A DNA stretch of 64,000 bases from Psychrobacter sp. NG25 (GTDB lineage: Bacteria > Pseudomonadota > Gammaproteobacteria > Pseudomonadales > Moraxellaceae): positions 611,671 to 675,670 of the forward strand of contig NZ_JADGMV010000001.1 in the NCBI RefSeq assembly GCF_015234355.1, in the 5' to 3' direction. A model generated the notes under the pieces. That model did no database searches. It worked only from the letters and a program-made list of their open reading frames with translations, and was not told the origin of the DNA. Shown piece by piece: positions 45,148 to 56,159 of the stretch (positions within the stretch are counted from its first letter, which is position 1; every line of letters begins with the position of its first letter). The translations under genes and the position numbers were made by a program.

Positions 45148-45948
45148 TTAGGTCACTTTTGACTCACGAATGAGTTTGTACAGCTTGGGCGGAGATATGC
45201 GATTGACCTTGGTGGCGAACTTCTCTTTTGGACCAGAAATAACAATATATTCTTCTTCTTTTAATAGCGCTTTGACGGCTTGCTTGGCAAATACTGCGGC
45301 AGTCAAACCTTTCTTAGTAGCTTCATCCATCGTACCCTGCGCGCTACCATCTCCAGTCAACGCATTGATAGATACATTGGTTTGGATAAAACCTGGGAAT
45401 ATGGTGGCAACTTCTATGCCTTGCTCATGTAATTCAGCACGCAAGCTGTTCGCCCACATATGAATAGCGGCTTTGGCAGCACTGTAAGCGCCGCGATATT
45501 GAGTACCTAATAGACCTGCGATACTCGATATCATGACTATTTTACCGCCACCTTGTGCGATCATTTTTGGTAATACCAGTCTGGTCAGACGTGTTTGTGC
45601 AAAGTAATCTATTTCCATCAACTGCCGTTCGACGTCTTCTGTGGTGTCCATGATTAATGAGCGTTGACTGATGCCAGCATTATTAATCAGCCAGTCGATT
45701 TTACCTGCCTGCTGAATAGCTGACTCATATGCTATTTTTGTCTGATCGGTGTCACCAATATCAAATGGGATAACGATATGGTTTTTACTACCTTTACAGT
45801 TTTTTCTGACCGCTTCTAGTTTCTCATGATCACGACCACTTAGTATAATTCTGGCGCCTCGCTTGGCGAAAGAAATTGCAAGTGCTTGACCAATACCACT
45901 AGAGGCACCAGTAATCCAAATAGTTAATTTTTTAACGTTGGTTTTCAT
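45148..45948 (-). CDS. Short-chain dehydrogenase/reductase
   Basis: A 266-aa classical SDR. Cofactor loop TGASSGIGQAL near 14-24, NNAGISQRS, catalytic Ser in MISSIAG and Tyr-x3-Lys in AYSAAKAAIH. An Arg/Lys-rich C-terminus (KVNRISPPKLYKLIRESKVT) may be membrane-associated. It resembles the DltE/DHRS7-like branch. It sits between apbE and a small lipoprotein gene downstream of nqrF on the same strand, but there is no evidence it serves NQR. Confidence 0.85.
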   Translation of the reverse strand: MKTNVKKLTIWITGASSGIGQALAISFAKRGARIILSGRDHEKLEAVRKNCKGSKNHIVIPFDIGDTDQTKIAYESAIQQAGKIDWLINNAGISQRSLIMDTTEDVERQLMEIDYFAQTRLTRLVLPKMIAQGGGKIVMISSIAGLLGTQYRGAYSAAKAAIHMWANSLRAELHEQGIEVATIFPGFIQTNVSINALTGDGSAQGTMDEATKKGLTAAVFAKQAVKALLKEEEYIVISGPKEKFATKVNRISPPKLYKLIRESKVT

Positions 45949-46072
45949 AAGAGTCCTTTCTTGATTTATTGAAGTTCTGTGTATATTTGAGATATTAGCT
46001 TTGTCAGCTAAGTATTTTTTCTAATCAAAACTATGAGCTAAACAGCATCGTATAGTCAATATAAATAACAAA

Positions 46073-46098
46073 AAAAGGCACCTTATCAGGTACCTTTT
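46073..46098 (-). terminator. Terminator after the small lipoprotein gene
   Basis: AGGCACCT, a TATC loop, AGGTACCT (one mismatch), flanked by six A on the left and six T on the right; it works on the minus strand for the gene at 46121. Confidence 0.75.
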
Positions 46099-46120
46099 TT
46101 AAATGGTCTCACAAGAGTAC

Positions 46121-46405
46121 TTATTGTAGATATGCGTTTTCAGTCAAATTTCTATTTGTATAACGATAACCTTTTGACTCTAAGCAAGCAGTGAATAACG
46201 TATTTTCTTTCTCAGGACTTACGTTTGCTATACCAATGTCGTAACGGCATTTTTGTAAAGCACTATTTACATCATCTTGTGCTACACCTGCTTTTTGCCA
46301 AGTCGGCTGTGTCATCTGCGTTGAACGATGTGTTGTGGGAGTGGTTGTGCAGCCGGAAACAACTACCATAGAAACAATAACAGTTGTAAGTAAGCTAAGT
46401 TTCAT
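46121..46405 (-). CDS. Small putative lipoprotein
   Basis: A 94-aa product. Signal peptide MKLSLLTTVIVSMVVVSGC with a lipobox (VSGC, Cys19) and a Thr-rich TTTPTTHRS after it. The mature part has two more Cys (LQKCRYDIG and FTACLESKGY), as in several small outer-membrane lipoproteins of unknown function, with the phrase ACLESKGYRY common in that group. Not further assignable. It is bounded by terminators on both sides (46073 and 46494), so it is its own unit. Confidence 0.7.
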   Translation of the reverse strand: MKLSLLTTVIVSMVVVSGCTTTPTTHRSTQMTQPTWQKAGVAQDDVNSALQKCRYDIGIANVSPEKENTLFTACLESKGYRYTNRNLTENAYLQ

Positions 46406-46493
46406 ACTAAAACCTTAAATTAAAATTTATTGAAAAATATTTCATTCATCTAAATATTAACAATAAACCATTAAAAATGTAAGTTTTTAGAAA

Positions 46494-46520
46494 CAAAAAA
46501 AGAGCCTCAATTGAGACTCT
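46494..46520 (-). terminator. Terminator of the nqr operon
   Basis: AGAGCCTCAA / TTGAGACTCT stem with one mismatch, flanked on the left by seven A that give a T-run on the minus strand. It lies about 40 bp after the nqrF stop. Confidence 0.75.
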
Positions 46521-46562
46521 CTTTTATAGTATGGATTTAATCGTAATTCCTAACCAGTAGGT

Positions 46563-47798
46563 TTAACCACCAAAGTCATCAAGCATGATGTTTTCATCTT
46601 CAACACCCATACTATGTAGCATGTCGATGACCGCAGCATTCATCATCGGTGGCCCACACATGTAATATTCACAATCTTCTGGGTTTGGATGACCTTTCAG
46701 GTATTCTTCTAGTAAGACGTTATGGATAAAGCCGGTGTAGCCTGTCCAGTTGTCTTCAGGAAGTGGATCTGATAGTGCCACATGCCACTCAAAGTTAGAA
46801 AAATCTTCTTGAAGTTGATCATAGTCTTCAACGTAGAACATCTCGCGAATAGAACGTGCACCATACCAAAAACTGATTTTACGGTCTGTATTCAAACGCT
46901 TAAGCTGATCGAAAATGTGCGAGCGCATTGGTGCCATACCTGCACCACCGCCGACGAAGATCATTTCAGCTTCAGTTTTCTTAGCAAAGAATTCACCGTA
47001 AGGACCTGATACCGTTACTTTATCACCAGGTTTTAAGCTAAATGTCCAAGAAGACATCTTACCTGGTGGGATACCGTCTGGGCCACGTGGTGGTGGACTT
47101 GCGATACGAATGTTGAACTTGATAAGACCTTTTTCTTCAGGGTAGTTGGCCATTGAATAAGCACGGATAACTGGCTCATCAACTTTTGATACATAGTTAA
47201 AGATACCAAATTTTTCCCAATCTTCGCGGTACTCTTCTGCAACATCAAAGTCTTTATAGTGCACTTCATGCGGTGGCGCTTCTAACTGTACATAACCACC
47301 AGCGCGGAAGTTAACTTCTTCACCTTCAGGAATTTTTAGTACCAGCTCTTTAATGAAAGTGGCAACGTTATCGTTAGAGACAACCTCGCACTCCCATTTT
47401 TGTACATCAAAAAACTCAGGGTCAATCTCGATTTTCATGTCTTGCTTAACAGCTACCTGACAAGCTAAGCGCATGTGATTGCGGATTTCGCCTTGAGTAA
47501 AATAGCCTTCTTCAGTCGGCAAGATAGAACCGCCGCCTTCAATAACGCGGCAACGACACTGCGCACAGGTACCACCACCACCACATGCTGAAGATAAGAA
47601 AATACCTTCGCTCGCAAGTGTTTGCAGTAGTTTACCGCCCGCTGGTGTCACGACGTCATTATCGGAATTATCATTGATATGGATGGTAACATCGCCTGAA
47701 CTGACCAGTCTTGAGCGCGCCGCCAAAATAATGGCGACAAGGCCCATGATGATCAAGGTAAACATAGCAACGCCACCAATCGCCGTAGCGTAATCCAT
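46563..47798 (-). CDS. nqrF: Na+-NQR subunit F
   Basis: NADH-oxidising entry subunit. The 411-aa product has an N-terminal membrane anchor (8-27), a 2Fe-2S ferredoxin domain with Cys72, Cys78, Cys81 and Cys113 ([16 protein letters not shown]), an FAD domain ([11 protein letters not shown]) and an NADH domain ([12 protein letters not shown]), ending in LDDFGG. Electrons pass on through the NqrD/E iron centre to the flavins of C and B. A 122-bp gap from nqrE is the largest in the operon. Confidence 0.97.
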   Translation of the reverse strand: MDYATAIGGVAMFTLIIMGLVAIILAARSRLVSSGDVTIHINDNSDNDVVTPAGGKLLQTLASEGIFLSSACGGGGTCAQCRCRVIEGGGSILPTEEGYFTQGEIRNHMRLACQVAVKQDMKIEIDPEFFDVQKWECEVVSNDNVATFIKELVLKIPEGEEVNFRAGGYVQLEAPPHEVHYKDFDVAEEYREDWEKFGIFNYVSKVDEPVIRAYSMANYPEEKGLIKFNIRIASPPPRGPDGIPPGKMSSWTFSLKPGDKVTVSGPYGEFFAKKTEAEMIFVGGGAGMAPMRSHIFDQLKRLNTDRKISFWYGARSIREMFYVEDYDQLQEDFSNFEWHVALSDPLPEDNWTGYTGFIHNVLLEEYLKGHPNPEDCEYYMCGPPMMNAAVIDMLHSMGVEDENIMLDDFGG

Positions 47799-47920
47799 GG
47801 TAGGTATCCTTAATCTATGGAGTAGGGGAGCGAAGTAACGTCATAACGTTTTTCTGAACCCCTACCGAATAAATGAATTAAATAGGTCAAATCGCTAAAT
47901 AAGTGTTTAAGCTTAGCGGT

Positions 47921-48529
47921 CTAAATTGACATACCGCCGAAAGACATAAAGCCAAGTGACATCAGACCAACGGTGATAAACGTAATACCAAGACCACGCA
48001 GCGGTGCTGGGATATCTGAGTATTTCAGTTTTTCACGGATACCAGCCAATGCGGTAATCGCTAATGCCCAACCAAAACCTGCACCCACACCATAAACGAC
48101 TGATTCGCCGAAGTTATAGTCACGCTCAACCATAAATAGTACACCACCTAAGATGGCGCAGTTTACAGTGATGAGTGGTAAGAAAACACCAAGGGCGTTG
48201 TATAGACTAGGAACGAACTTATCCAAGAACATTTCTAGAATCTGTACGGTAGCGGCAATAAGACCAATATAACTAAGCAAACCTAAGAAGCTTAAATCGA
48301 TATCAGGGAAACCTGCCCATGCCAGTGCACCATCTTTTAGGATGAACTGAAATAGTAAGTTGTTTAATGGAACCGTAATCGCCATGACGACGACGACGGC
48401 AACACCAAGACCGATAGCGGTTGAAACCTTCTTTGATACTGCTAAGAAAGTACACATACCTAGGAAGTAGGCAAGAGCCATATTCTCAATAAAGACTGAG
48501 GTTATAAATAAACTAACATAATGTCCCAT
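47921..48529 (-). CDS. nqrE: Na+-NQR subunit E
   Basis: A 202-aa, six-segment inner-membrane subunit that shares the inter-subunit iron centre with NqrD. Family landmarks: [20 protein letters not shown] near the start and [19 protein letters not shown] in the middle. It overlaps nqrD by one base, so translation is coupled. Confidence 0.96.
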   Translation of the reverse strand: MGHYVSLFITSVFIENMALAYFLGMCTFLAVSKKVSTAIGLGVAVVVVMAITVPLNNLLFQFILKDGALAWAGFPDIDLSFLGLLSYIGLIAATVQILEMFLDKFVPSLYNALGVFLPLITVNCAILGGVLFMVERDYNFGESVVYGVGAGFGWALAITALAGIREKLKYSDIPAPLRGLGITFITVGLMSLGFMSFGGMSI

Positions 48530-49200
48530 TAGTGACCGCCTCCATGTGCCATGCCTTTAGACTGCGGCTTCATTACAAACTCAGCTTCTTCAACCTGTTC
48601 TGGTTTCCAAATACGGACGATGACAATGAACAAAGCAATAATAAAGAATGCTGACGGTGGCAATAATAATAGGCCGTTTGGTATGTACCAACCGCCGTCA
48701 GTCACTGGTTGTAGAATAGTGATACCGAACCAAGTACCTGCGCCTAATAGCTCACGGATAGTGGCAACGAACAGTAGTACCGCAGAGTAGCCAAGACCAT
48801 TACCAATACCATCTAAAAAGCTCGGTACTGGTGGGTTGCTCATAGCAAACGCTTCAGCACGGCCCATTACGATACAGTTAGTGATAATCAGACCAACGAA
48901 AACTGACAAGCCCTTACTCACATCATAAGCCACGGCTTTTAGGACCTGATCGACCAAGATAACCAATGAGGCAATGATGGTCATCTGCACGATGATACGA
49001 ATACTTGATGGAATCTGTTTACGAATAATCGAGATAAAAAAGCTCGAAAATGCCGTTACCAGTGTCAATGCTACACACATAACCATGGCATTTGCCATGC
49101 TTGTGGTAACCGCTAGTGCCGAACAGATACCTAAGATCTGTAGGGCAATAGGGTTATTATCAAAGACAGGCGAGGTTAAAATACTTTTAGTGTCAGCCAT
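48529..49200 (-). CDS. nqrD: Na+-NQR subunit D
   Basis: A 223-aa, six-segment inner-membrane subunit, homologous to NqrE with inverted topology. Landmarks: [37 protein letters not shown] and [21 protein letters not shown]. It starts one base after the end of nqrC and ends in a His-rich tail (GMAHGGGH), which is unusual. Confidence 0.96.
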   Translation of the reverse strand: MADTKSILTSPVFDNNPIALQILGICSALAVTTSMANAMVMCVALTLVTAFSSFFISIIRKQIPSSIRIIVQMTIIASLVILVDQVLKAVAYDVSKGLSVFVGLIITNCIVMGRAEAFAMSNPPVPSFLDGIGNGLGYSAVLLFVATIRELLGAGTWFGITILQPVTDGGWYIPNGLLLLPPSAFFIIALFIVIVRIWKPEQVEEAEFVMKPQSKGMAHGGGH

Positions 49201-49201
49201 G

Positions 49202-50104
49202 TTAAGCCTCCTTGCCGTTTGCTACTGGTAGTTTTGCTGCCAGTTCGGTTTTAGGTTGAGCGGTTTGCTTTGATTGATTTGCTTGCGTTTCTGCAGTATC
49301 AACTGTCTGACCACCCTCTTTGCGCAGCATATCTAGATAAGGCTTATAACCTTGCTCGCCTAACCAAAACTGAATCATGTTACTGACGCCGCGGCTAGTC
49401 AATGTCGCACCACTGATACCATCAACCCAGTTGTCTTTTGGATTACCTGCTTTGGTTACACCAGTGGCAACTTCACCGTTTTCATCATAAGACTGGATAC
49501 CAGTCCACTTGGCGCGCCACTCTGGCTCTTCGATACGAGCACCCAAACCTGGGGTTTCTTTATGCTCATAGAAGCTGATACCTTTAATAGTATTCATGTC
49601 GCTTTCAAGCGTCAAGAAACCATAGATAGTACCCCATAGTCCGTAACCTTGAATAGGCAATACGACTAATTCAGGTTTACCAGCATCGTCTTTTTTGACA
49701 TAGACTTTGGCATATTTAGGCTTACGACCGATACCCGCAGGATCATCGTTACCTAGGTCGTCACTCAATGCTTGATTCTTAGTCGCTTGACTAGCGTCAT
49801 AAGCATTGCGATCAGGGATACCCGCGTCTGCTAGCGTTGCATCATCGACATAGTTGCCTTTGTTTAAGTCAATAATTTCGACATCAAAGTCTTTGAATCG
49901 TTCGGCAACATCGTCTTGTGTGTCAGACTCAGCATCGTACATGTCAGCCGCGACTAAGATGTTTTTGTTACGGTCTAAGCGCGCGTTTTCAAGCTGAGCT
50001 GGCTTTAGGCCAACTGCAACGGCCGAGACCAATACTGAACACACCAAGCATAGCGTTAATGCCACACTAATGGTTTTCGCATTATTACTTTTGGGCTTGG
50101 ACAT
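49202..50104 (-). CDS. nqrC: Na+-NQR subunit C
   Basis: A 300-aa subunit with one N-terminal membrane segment (about 10-32) and a periplasmic domain that carries covalent FMN. The attachment motif [10 protein letters not shown] is at 228-237 with Thr234 as the FMN acceptor, added by ApbE. The last 50 residues are a Gln/Thr/Ala-rich tail longer than usual. It overlaps nqrB by 20 bp. Confidence 0.96.
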   Translation of the reverse strand: MSKPKSNNAKTISVALTLCLVCSVLVSAVAVGLKPAQLENARLDRNKNILVAADMYDAESDTQDDVAERFKDFDVEIIDLNKGNYVDDATLADAGIPDRNAYDASQATKNQALSDDLGNDDPAGIGRKPKYAKVYVKKDDAGKPELVVLPIQGYGLWGTIYGFLTLESDMNTIKGISFYEHKETPGLGARIEEPEWRAKWTGIQSYDENGEVATGVTKAGNPKDNWVDGISGATLTSRGVSNMIQFWLGEQGYKPYLDMLRKEGGQTVDTAETQANQSKQTAQPKTELAAKLPVANGKEA

Positions 50105-51320
50105 AACGAACCCTCCGAGCTGTTTGGCGTTTGATGTTTGCTTGGGTCACAAAGTAATCAAACAATGGCGCAAATAAGTTGGCGAATAGAATAGCCAGCA
50201 TGATGCCTTCTGGGAAGGCTGGGTTGATGACACGAATCAATACCGTCATAAAACCAATCAAGATACCATAAGCCCAACGGCCTTTATTGGTATGTGCAGC
50301 TGAGACTGGATCAGTTGCCATAAATACCGCACCGAAGGCAAAACCACCAATGACTAAGTGCCAATAGAACGGCAAGTTCATCATCATGTTGTCTTTAGAG
50401 CCAATCATGTTGAAGATAAGCGAGGTAGCTACAAGACCAACCACACAACCTGCCATGATGCGCCATGAGGCAATACGCGTCCATAGTAGAACAACGGCAC
50501 CCATTAAGATTGCTAGTGTTGATACTTCACCGATACTGCCTTGCATATTACCGAAGAATGCATCACTCCAGGTGATCGCATTGCCATAGACATCGACGAA
50601 ATCTTGAGGAGAGACACCAAGTGCAGCAAGACCGAGAGGCGTTGCTCCTGAAAAACCATCAACCGCTGTCCATACAGAGTCACCAGACATATAGGCTGGA
50701 TAAGCAAAGTATAGGAATGCACGACCCGATAGGGCAGGGTTAAGGAAGTTTTTACCTGTACCACCGAATACTTCTTTGGCTACGACCACACCAAAGATAA
50801 TACCCAAGGCAACTTGCCATAAAGGAATATCTGGTGGTAGACATAGTGCAAATAGTACCGAGGTCACAAAGAAGCCTTCGTTGACTTCATGCCCGCGTAC
50901 TACGGCAAAGATAATCTCACAGAGAATACCAACGGCAAATGTCACAAGGTAAATAGGTAGGAACTGCATAGCACCGTAGACAAAACTTGCCCAGACACTG
51001 TCTGGATTATAGCCTGCCATGCTAGTGATAACCGTACGCCAGCCTTCAGGCTGCAAGCCAAGCTGAGCAACCGCAGTTAACGCTTGATGACCGATATTGT
51101 ACATACCCCAAAACATCGCTGGGAAAGTACATAACCATACGGTAATCATAATGCGTTTTAGATCAATCCCGTCGCGTACGTGTGATGACGCGTATGTGGT
51201 TGAGTCTGGTTGACGCAAAAACGTATCAAACATCTCAAAGATGGCATAGTATTTCTCGTGTTTGCCGCCTTTGGTAAAAGATGGCTCCATACGATCGAAC
51301 ATATTGTGTAAAAATTTCAT
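50085..51320 (-). CDS. nqrB: Na+-NQR subunit B
   Basis: A 411-aa inner-membrane subunit with about 10 segments. It holds the sodium channel, covalent FMN at Thr227 in GFSGATPLG, and riboflavin. The N-terminus [20 protein letters not shown] and [20 protein letters not shown] are family landmarks. It starts 5 bp after nqrA and overlaps nqrC by 20 bp. Confidence 0.97.
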   Translation of the reverse strand: MKFLHNMFDRMEPSFTKGGKHEKYYAIFEMFDTFLRQPDSTTYASSHVRDGIDLKRIMITVWLCTFPAMFWGMYNIGHQALTAVAQLGLQPEGWRTVITSMAGYNPDSVWASFVYGAMQFLPIYLVTFAVGILCEIIFAVVRGHEVNEGFFVTSVLFALCLPPDIPLWQVALGIIFGVVVAKEVFGGTGKNFLNPALSGRAFLYFAYPAYMSGDSVWTAVDGFSGATPLGLAALGVSPQDFVDVYGNAITWSDAFFGNMQGSIGEVSTLAILMGAVVLLWTRIASWRIMAGCVVGLVATSLIFNMIGSKDNMMMNLPFYWHLVIGGFAFGAVFMATDPVSAAHTNKGRWAYGILIGFMTVLIRVINPAFPEGIMLAILFANLFAPLFDYFVTQANIKRQTARRVRYVQAQK

Positions 51321-51325
51321 CGTGG

Positions 51326-52678
51326 TTAGCCCTCCAGTTCGATGCGCGTTAAGTTATCACGCAAGATATCACCGAATTCATATTTGCCAGGAGATACAAA
51401 GGTGCATAGTGCCAAATCTTCTTCATCCAACTCAAGTACGCCCAAATCAACCGCGACCAACATGTCTTCGACAATCAATGCGCGTAGTAGTTGGGTTGGT
51501 AGATAGTCTTGAGGCATGACCTCTTCATAGGCACCAATTGGCACCATCGCTCGCGGTGAGCCATTACTCGTGGTAGTAAAGTTGTATTTTTTGCCACCAA
51601 AAAACTGCGAGATATAGATAGGCAGTTTTGAGAAACGGTTTTTACCTGGCGTAAAGAAGTGGAACGCTGGGCGCTCATGACCTTCCGTCAGCACACTGAT
51701 CTGATTATGAAAACGACCAAGATAGGCAATATTGCTAAACACTTTGCGACCAGATAATACCGAACCTGAAATGATACGGTTCTCGCCAGCTGCTAGCTGA
51801 CCTTTGGTCAAGGCAGTAATATCAGCGCCGCGCTCAGTCATAACTAAGTGTGGGTTACTGACAGAAGGGCCCGCTAAGCTAATCAAGCGAGGCGTGTATA
51901 GACGGCCGGTGGTAAATAGCTTACCAATCGCAATCACATCTTGATAGCCAATTGTCCAGACGCTCACGCCACGCATAATTGGGTGTAAAAAGTGAATGTG
52001 CGTACCTGCCAGACCAGCTGGATGCTTGCCAGCAAAGCCATGATACTCAGTGACGTTATTCGCAGCAGTTTTTGCGACCGGTGTCAGTTGGGCATTACCA
52101 TGATGGCAGACAAACGTCTTTGGGCTGAGTGTCGACAACACAGCAAGACCATCATTGAACGCTTGTAGCTGCTCATTGATCAGCAACATCGGATCAAACG
52201 CTAGGGGGCTGGTATCTATAGCAGTGACAAAGATGGCATGAGGACGGGCACCGATTTCTGGCGTACGGCTAAAGGGGCGCGTGCGAAACGCAGTCCATTC
52301 GCCAGAGGCAAGTAATTGGGTTTCGACAACTTCAGAGTCTAGGTCAGCCAGTTGCTGGGAGTCATAGCGCTCGAAGTCTACTTCTTCACCTTTTGGGTCG
52401 ACCGCAATAACGAGGCTCTCAAACACACGACGGTCACCGCGTTTAATCGCGACAACTTTACCAGCAGCAGGGGCAGTGTAGATAACGCCTGCACGTTTTT
52501 TATCTTCAAAAACGGGCTGACCTTTTGCTACGATGTCACCTTCTTTGACATTCATCGTGGGCTTCATACCGATATAATCATAGCCAATAAGGGCTACGTG
52601 TGTCGGTTGGTGCTCAGATATCTCGCGGGAGGGTTCGCCGGTGATGGGCAAATCCAAACCTTTTTTGATGGTAATCAT
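51326..52678 (-). CDS. nqrA: Na+-NQR subunit A
   Basis: A 450-aa cytoplasmic subunit and first gene of the operon. Landmarks: [15 protein letters not shown] at the start, [15 protein letters not shown] and [10 protein letters not shown]. It lacks membrane segments. NqrA binds ubiquinone-like ligands at the NqrB interface. The operon promoter should lie in the roughly 1-kb gap upstream. Confidence 0.97.
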   Translation of the reverse strand: MITIKKGLDLPITGEPSREISEHQPTHVALIGYDYIGMKPTMNVKEGDIVAKGQPVFEDKKRAGVIYTAPAAGKVVAIKRGDRRVFESLVIAVDPKGEEVDFERYDSQQLADLDSEVVETQLLASGEWTAFRTRPFSRTPEIGARPHAIFVTAIDTSPLAFDPMLLINEQLQAFNDGLAVLSTLSPKTFVCHHGNAQLTPVAKTAANNVTEYHGFAGKHPAGLAGTHIHFLHPIMRGVSVWTIGYQDVIAIGKLFTTGRLYTPRLISLAGPSVSNPHLVMTERGADITALTKGQLAAGENRIISGSVLSGRKVFSNIAYLGRFHNQISVLTEGHERPAFHFFTPGKNRFSKLPIYISQFFGGKKYNFTTTSNGSPRAMVPIGAYEEVMPQDYLPTQLLRALIVEDMLVAVDLGVLELDEEDLALCTFVSPGKYEFGDILRDNLTRIELEG

Positions 52679-53482
52679 AAGCGAAAACTTAGTCCATAGT
52701 CTAAAACGATACCAGACTTCCTGTTTGGTACATCGGTAGCATGAACATATGCATCATTTAATAAAGCACTCACTCACCTATTCCTATAATAGGATGGTGA
52801 TAGAGTTCTCTAAAAATAAAGCACGATCATAACTACTATTAAGAGTATTAACGCTGACCTTAGACTCCTTAACAACACGTTAATGTCTTATTCGAATTAC
52901 CAAAGTGGCGACTGGCTACCAAGGTGTATATTAAAACCATCCAATTAAAAACCATCGCTAAAGCAGTTAGCTAAAAGTGACAGTTCTTAAGATAAACAGC
53001 TTTATCATACGTTTCATTGAAAATTAAAATTCTTAATACCAGTATTGTAGACCCCACTTATGAGTTCAGTATCCTAGAAAAGATACTTAATTGAATAAGT
53101 ATGTAGCCAAATAACGATCTATTGAGATAGATGATAAACTGGTAAAAAGACAAACTGGCTAAGCAATTAACAAGCAGTGTGCACTTATCGTATAATATTG
53201 CTATAAAGCCAATAATAGCTATTTTAGTATCGTTGACCAGTGATAAAGACAATATGAAAACGTTAGGAAAGGTATTTAATTAGAGTGTGTAATACTGCAG
53301 GGTAATCTGTTTCGATCGACCAGTTGAGATTTCTAATATAACCTTTCTTAGCAAGAAGTCAGCCAATATCATGTAAATGTATTTAGCTCTTACTCGATTC
53401 ATCCTGACCGCTAATCTTTTTTTAGTCGTGAATGACCTAATAAAAATATAACGTATGGTTACTATCACATAGAAACAAATAA

Positions 53483-53545
53483 AATTTACCTAGGATTATA
53501 CGCTAAATTGACCTAAAATTGCCAGTCAGGAATTCAATTTACCTA
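53483..53545 (+). promoter_or_regulatory. Three direct repeats AATT(T/G)ACCTA
   Basis: AATTTACCTA at 53483, AATTGACCTA at 53506 and AATTTACCTA at 53536, 23 and 30 bp apart, all in the same orientation about 190-250 bp upstream of hisA. They could be iterated binding sites of a regulator. Confidence 0.35.
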
Positions 53546-53644
53546 ATGTTTTCAATGGCTGTAATTATAAAAACTTATAGTTATCACTTTTAGTTTTATT
53601 GTCATGAATACAGTTTTGAGCAATATTTTTTATCATTATTTAGC

Positions 53645-53666
53645 GTGTGTTGAGAACTCAATACAC
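53645..53666. promoter_or_regulatory. 22-bp operator-like palindrome upstream of hisA
   Basis: GTGTGTTGAG, AA, CTCAATACAC: 10-bp arms with one mismatch. It lies about 65-85 bp before the hisA start, a normal place for a repressor site. Confidence 0.4.
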
Positions 53667-53728
53667 CATAATATTTAAAGTTTGGTTTTTCAAATTTATT
53701 CAATATTTTGTTTTATAAGGAATGCGAT

Positions 53729-54469
53729 ATGTGTGCTGTGCCTGTCATTATCCCGGCGATTGATTTAAAAGATGGTAAATGTGTACGCTTAAAACAAGGC
53801 CGTATGGAAGATGATACGGTATTCTCTGATGATCCAGTTGCGATGGCAGCACGCTGGGTAGAGGAAGGTGCACGCCGACTGCATTTGGTTGATTTGAATG
53901 GCGCTTTTGATGGTGTGCCTGTTCATAGACAAGTAGTCAATGATATCACCAAAGCTTATCCGAATTTGCCTATTCAATTGGGCGGCGGTGTGCGTAATAT
54001 GAACACCATTGAACAATACATCACTGCAGGTTTAACTTATATTATTATCGGTACAAAAGCAGTTGAAAACCCTGAATTTGTTGCAGAAGCTTGCCGCGAA
54101 TTTCCGGGGCATATCATTGTAGGTATCGACGCAAAAGACGGCATGGTCGCAACCCATGGTTGGGCGAATGTTACTGATACCAAAGCAACTGAGCTTGCCA
54201 AGCGTTTTGCTGATGTAGGTGTCTCTTCAATCGTCTATACTGATATTGCCCGTGATGGCATGATGCAAGGCGTCAATGTTGAGCAAACGGTTAACTTGGC
54301 TCGTGAAGGCGGCTTACCAGTGATTGCTTCAGGCGGCGTGACTGATATGAAAGATATCGAGCTATTAAAGCCTTATGGCGATTGCATCGAGGGCATCATT
54401 ACTGGCCGTGCTATTTATGAAGGTACGCTAAGCTTAAGTGAAGCGCAGATTTATCTAGATCATAAATAA
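53729..54469 (+). CDS. hisA: ProFAR isomerase HisA
   Basis: Fourth histidine-pathway enzyme, a TIM-barrel isomerase. Start [20 protein letters not shown] at 53729 (246 aa), with AAGGA upstream; the frame opens at 53708 with TTG. The catalytic Asp is in IPAIDLKDG, the second in [12 protein letters not shown], and phosphate loops are GGGVRN and [11 protein letters not shown]. hisF is not beside it, so the his pathway is dispersed in this genome (hisB and hisH lie at 30-31 kb). Confidence 0.95.
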   Translation: MCAVPVIIPAIDLKDGKCVRLKQGRMEDDTVFSDDPVAMAARWVEEGARRLHLVDLNGAFDGVPVHRQVVNDITKAYPNLPIQLGGGVRNMNTIEQYITAGLTYIIIGTKAVENPEFVAEACREFPGHIIVGIDAKDGMVATHGWANVTDTKATELAKRFADVGVSSIVYTDIARDGMMQGVNVEQTVNLAREGGLPVIASGGVTDMKDIELLKPYGDCIEGIITGRAIYEGTLSLSEAQIYLDHK

Positions 54470-54528
54470 GAAACAATGTAGTAGTGAAACTGAGCAATAA
54501 AAATTAGTGAAGCTAGCAAAGGATGCTT

Positions 54529-56157
54529 ATGGCAACTCGTTTAGACCTTCCAAGGATACGCAGTTGTCCAAGAGCGTGGTGTCAGATATGGTTGCTATTA
54601 AGCCTCCTTTGTTCTCTTCCAGTTTATGCTGTTGATGAAGAAACCACTGATATAGCCGAAGTATCAGAAATAGAGCGTGCAGAAAGCGTTGTATCAAATG
54701 ATATTGCGGAACCAGATACTGATATTGTTGAGCTTCCTACGCAGTCATCTGAACCTGAGCCAACTCCATCGCCAGTAATCGTCAGCGAAAGTACCAATAA
54801 CGCCCAAATTGAAACCACACCGACCCCGCAAAAAGACAATGACATTCGTCAACGTATCAAAGGTATTTTTTCTGAAATTGATGGCTTACAAGCTGTCAAT
54901 GTGAGTGTCGCCCAAGGTGTGGTTACCTTAACGGGAGAGACGCCAAACGAGAAGAAAGCACAGCAGGCCATTAATTTAACCAATCGTTTGACAGATGTGG
55001 TTACCGTCTCGGATCAGATTGATCGTACATTAGATGTGCAAGATAACGTCACTACTGTCTATCAAGGTCTCAAAGTACAAGCCAAAAATTTAGTCAAAGC
55101 CTTACCACTATTATTAGTCGGTATCATTCTGTTTATACTGGTGAGCTGGTTTGGTAGCTGGTTGTCTAATCGCAAAAGAATGTGGCAACGGTTGACACCC
55201 AATCCATTTGTCGCTGAGCTACTGTCACAAACTGTCAAAGTCATATTTATTATATTTGGCCTTATCTTAGCGCTAAGCTTGATAGGAGCAGAGACCATCT
55301 TAAGCACATTGCTTGGTGGTGCTGGCGTCATCGGTATTGCGGTTGGTTTTGCAGTCAAAGATACCATTGAAAACTATATCGCATCGTTAATGTTAAGTAT
55401 TCGCCAACCATTTCGCGCACGTGACCACATTGTGATTAATGGGCAAGAGGGTATAGTAGTGCGCTTGACCTCACGCGCGACGATATTGATGACACTAGAT
55501 GGTAATCAATTGCGTATTCCTAATTCTGAAGTCTTCAAAGGTACTATCCTCAATTACACCAAAAACCCCGAACGTCGATTCACCTTTGAGTTGGGTGTTG
55601 ATGCTAATGATGATCCGTTAGCTGCTATCAAGGTTGGATTGGACGCAATACATAGTTTGGCGTTCGTGTTAGATGAGCCAAAAGCGATCGCTGTTATTAA
55701 TAATGTTGGCGATTCTAACATCGTATTAGAGTTTCAAGTTTGGGTAGATCAATCAGAGACGGACTTTTCAAAAGCACGCAGTATTGCCATTCGTGAGACC
55801 AAACATGCATTAGAGGATGAAGGTTTCAGCCTACCTGAACCTATTTATCGATTGCGTTTTAATCGTGATTTGGAAAAAGCCTTTGAGCATATGCAAAGCA
55901 GTCATTTAAACGATACATCTAATTTGACGGTTACACCGACCGTGTCTGAGACTGCTACGAATAGTAATAGCAGCCCTACTGATAATAACGACAAAAAACA
56001 AGCAAAAGCACGTGCTAAGCTTATTTTACAAGATGACAATGCTAGTGATGTTCTGAGTGCGCGTTCTGATGACAAGCTAATGAAAAAGGTTGAGCAAGAG
56101 ATTGCAGAGCGTTCAGATGAGACTGATTTATTGAACAATAATAGCCCGCAAGAGTGA
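54529..56157 (+). CDS. MscS-family mechanosensitive channel with BON domain
   Basis: A 542-aa inner-membrane protein. Signal-like start, then a Glu/Thr/Pro-rich periplasmic region (about 25-105). A BON domain follows (QRIKGIFSEIDGLQAVNV ... LTGETPNEKKAQQAINL, about 107-165). Then three membrane segments with the pore helix GAGVIGIAVGFAVKD and the MscS beta domain (RDHIVINGQEGIVVRL, RIPNSEVFKGTILNYTKNP). The C-terminal 90 residues are low-complexity and charged. Likely opens under osmotic downshock. The second ATG is preferred for AAAGGA spacing; 54523 is possible. Confidence 0.88.
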   Translation: MATRLDLPRIRSCPRAWCQIWLLLSLLCSLPVYAVDEETTDIAEVSEIERAESVVSNDIAEPDTDIVELPTQSSEPEPTPSPVIVSESTNNAQIETTPTPQKDNDIRQRIKGIFSEIDGLQAVNVSVAQGVVTLTGETPNEKKAQQAINLTNRLTDVVTVSDQIDRTLDVQDNVTTVYQGLKVQAKNLVKALPLLLVGIILFILVSWFGSWLSNRKRMWQRLTPNPFVAELLSQTVKVIFIIFGLILALSLIGAETILSTLLGGAGVIGIAVGFAVKDTIENYIASLMLSIRQPFRARDHIVINGQEGIVVRLTSRATILMTLDGNQLRIPNSEVFKGTILNYTKNPERRFTFELGVDANDDPLAAIKVGLDAIHSLAFVLDEPKAIAVINNVGDSNIVLEFQVWVDQSETDFSKARSIAIRETKHALEDEGFSLPEPIYRLRFNRDLEKAFEHMQSSHLNDTSNLTVTPTVSETATNSNSSPTDNNDKKQAKARAKLILQDDNASDVLSARSDDKLMKKVEQEIAERSDETDLLNNNSPQE

Positions 56158-56159
56158 CA

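Larger units (their letters stand above)
52679..53728. other. Long divergent regulatory region between nqrA and hisA
   Basis: About 1 kb without a credible gene. Two short minus-strand frames (64 and 62 codons) lack ribosome-binding sites and are rejected. It contains a hairpin near 52776-52801 (CACCTATTCCTAT ... ATAGGATGGTG), three AATT(T/G)ACCTA direct repeats at 53483-53545 and an operator-like palindrome at 53645. Very AT-rich. A small RNA or complex promoter region is possible. Confidence 0.45.

Noticed and set aside
53058..53468. Two short minus-strand frames in the nqrA-hisA gap
   Set aside because: No ribosome-binding sites, AT-driven hydrophobic composition and no neighbours in an operon.
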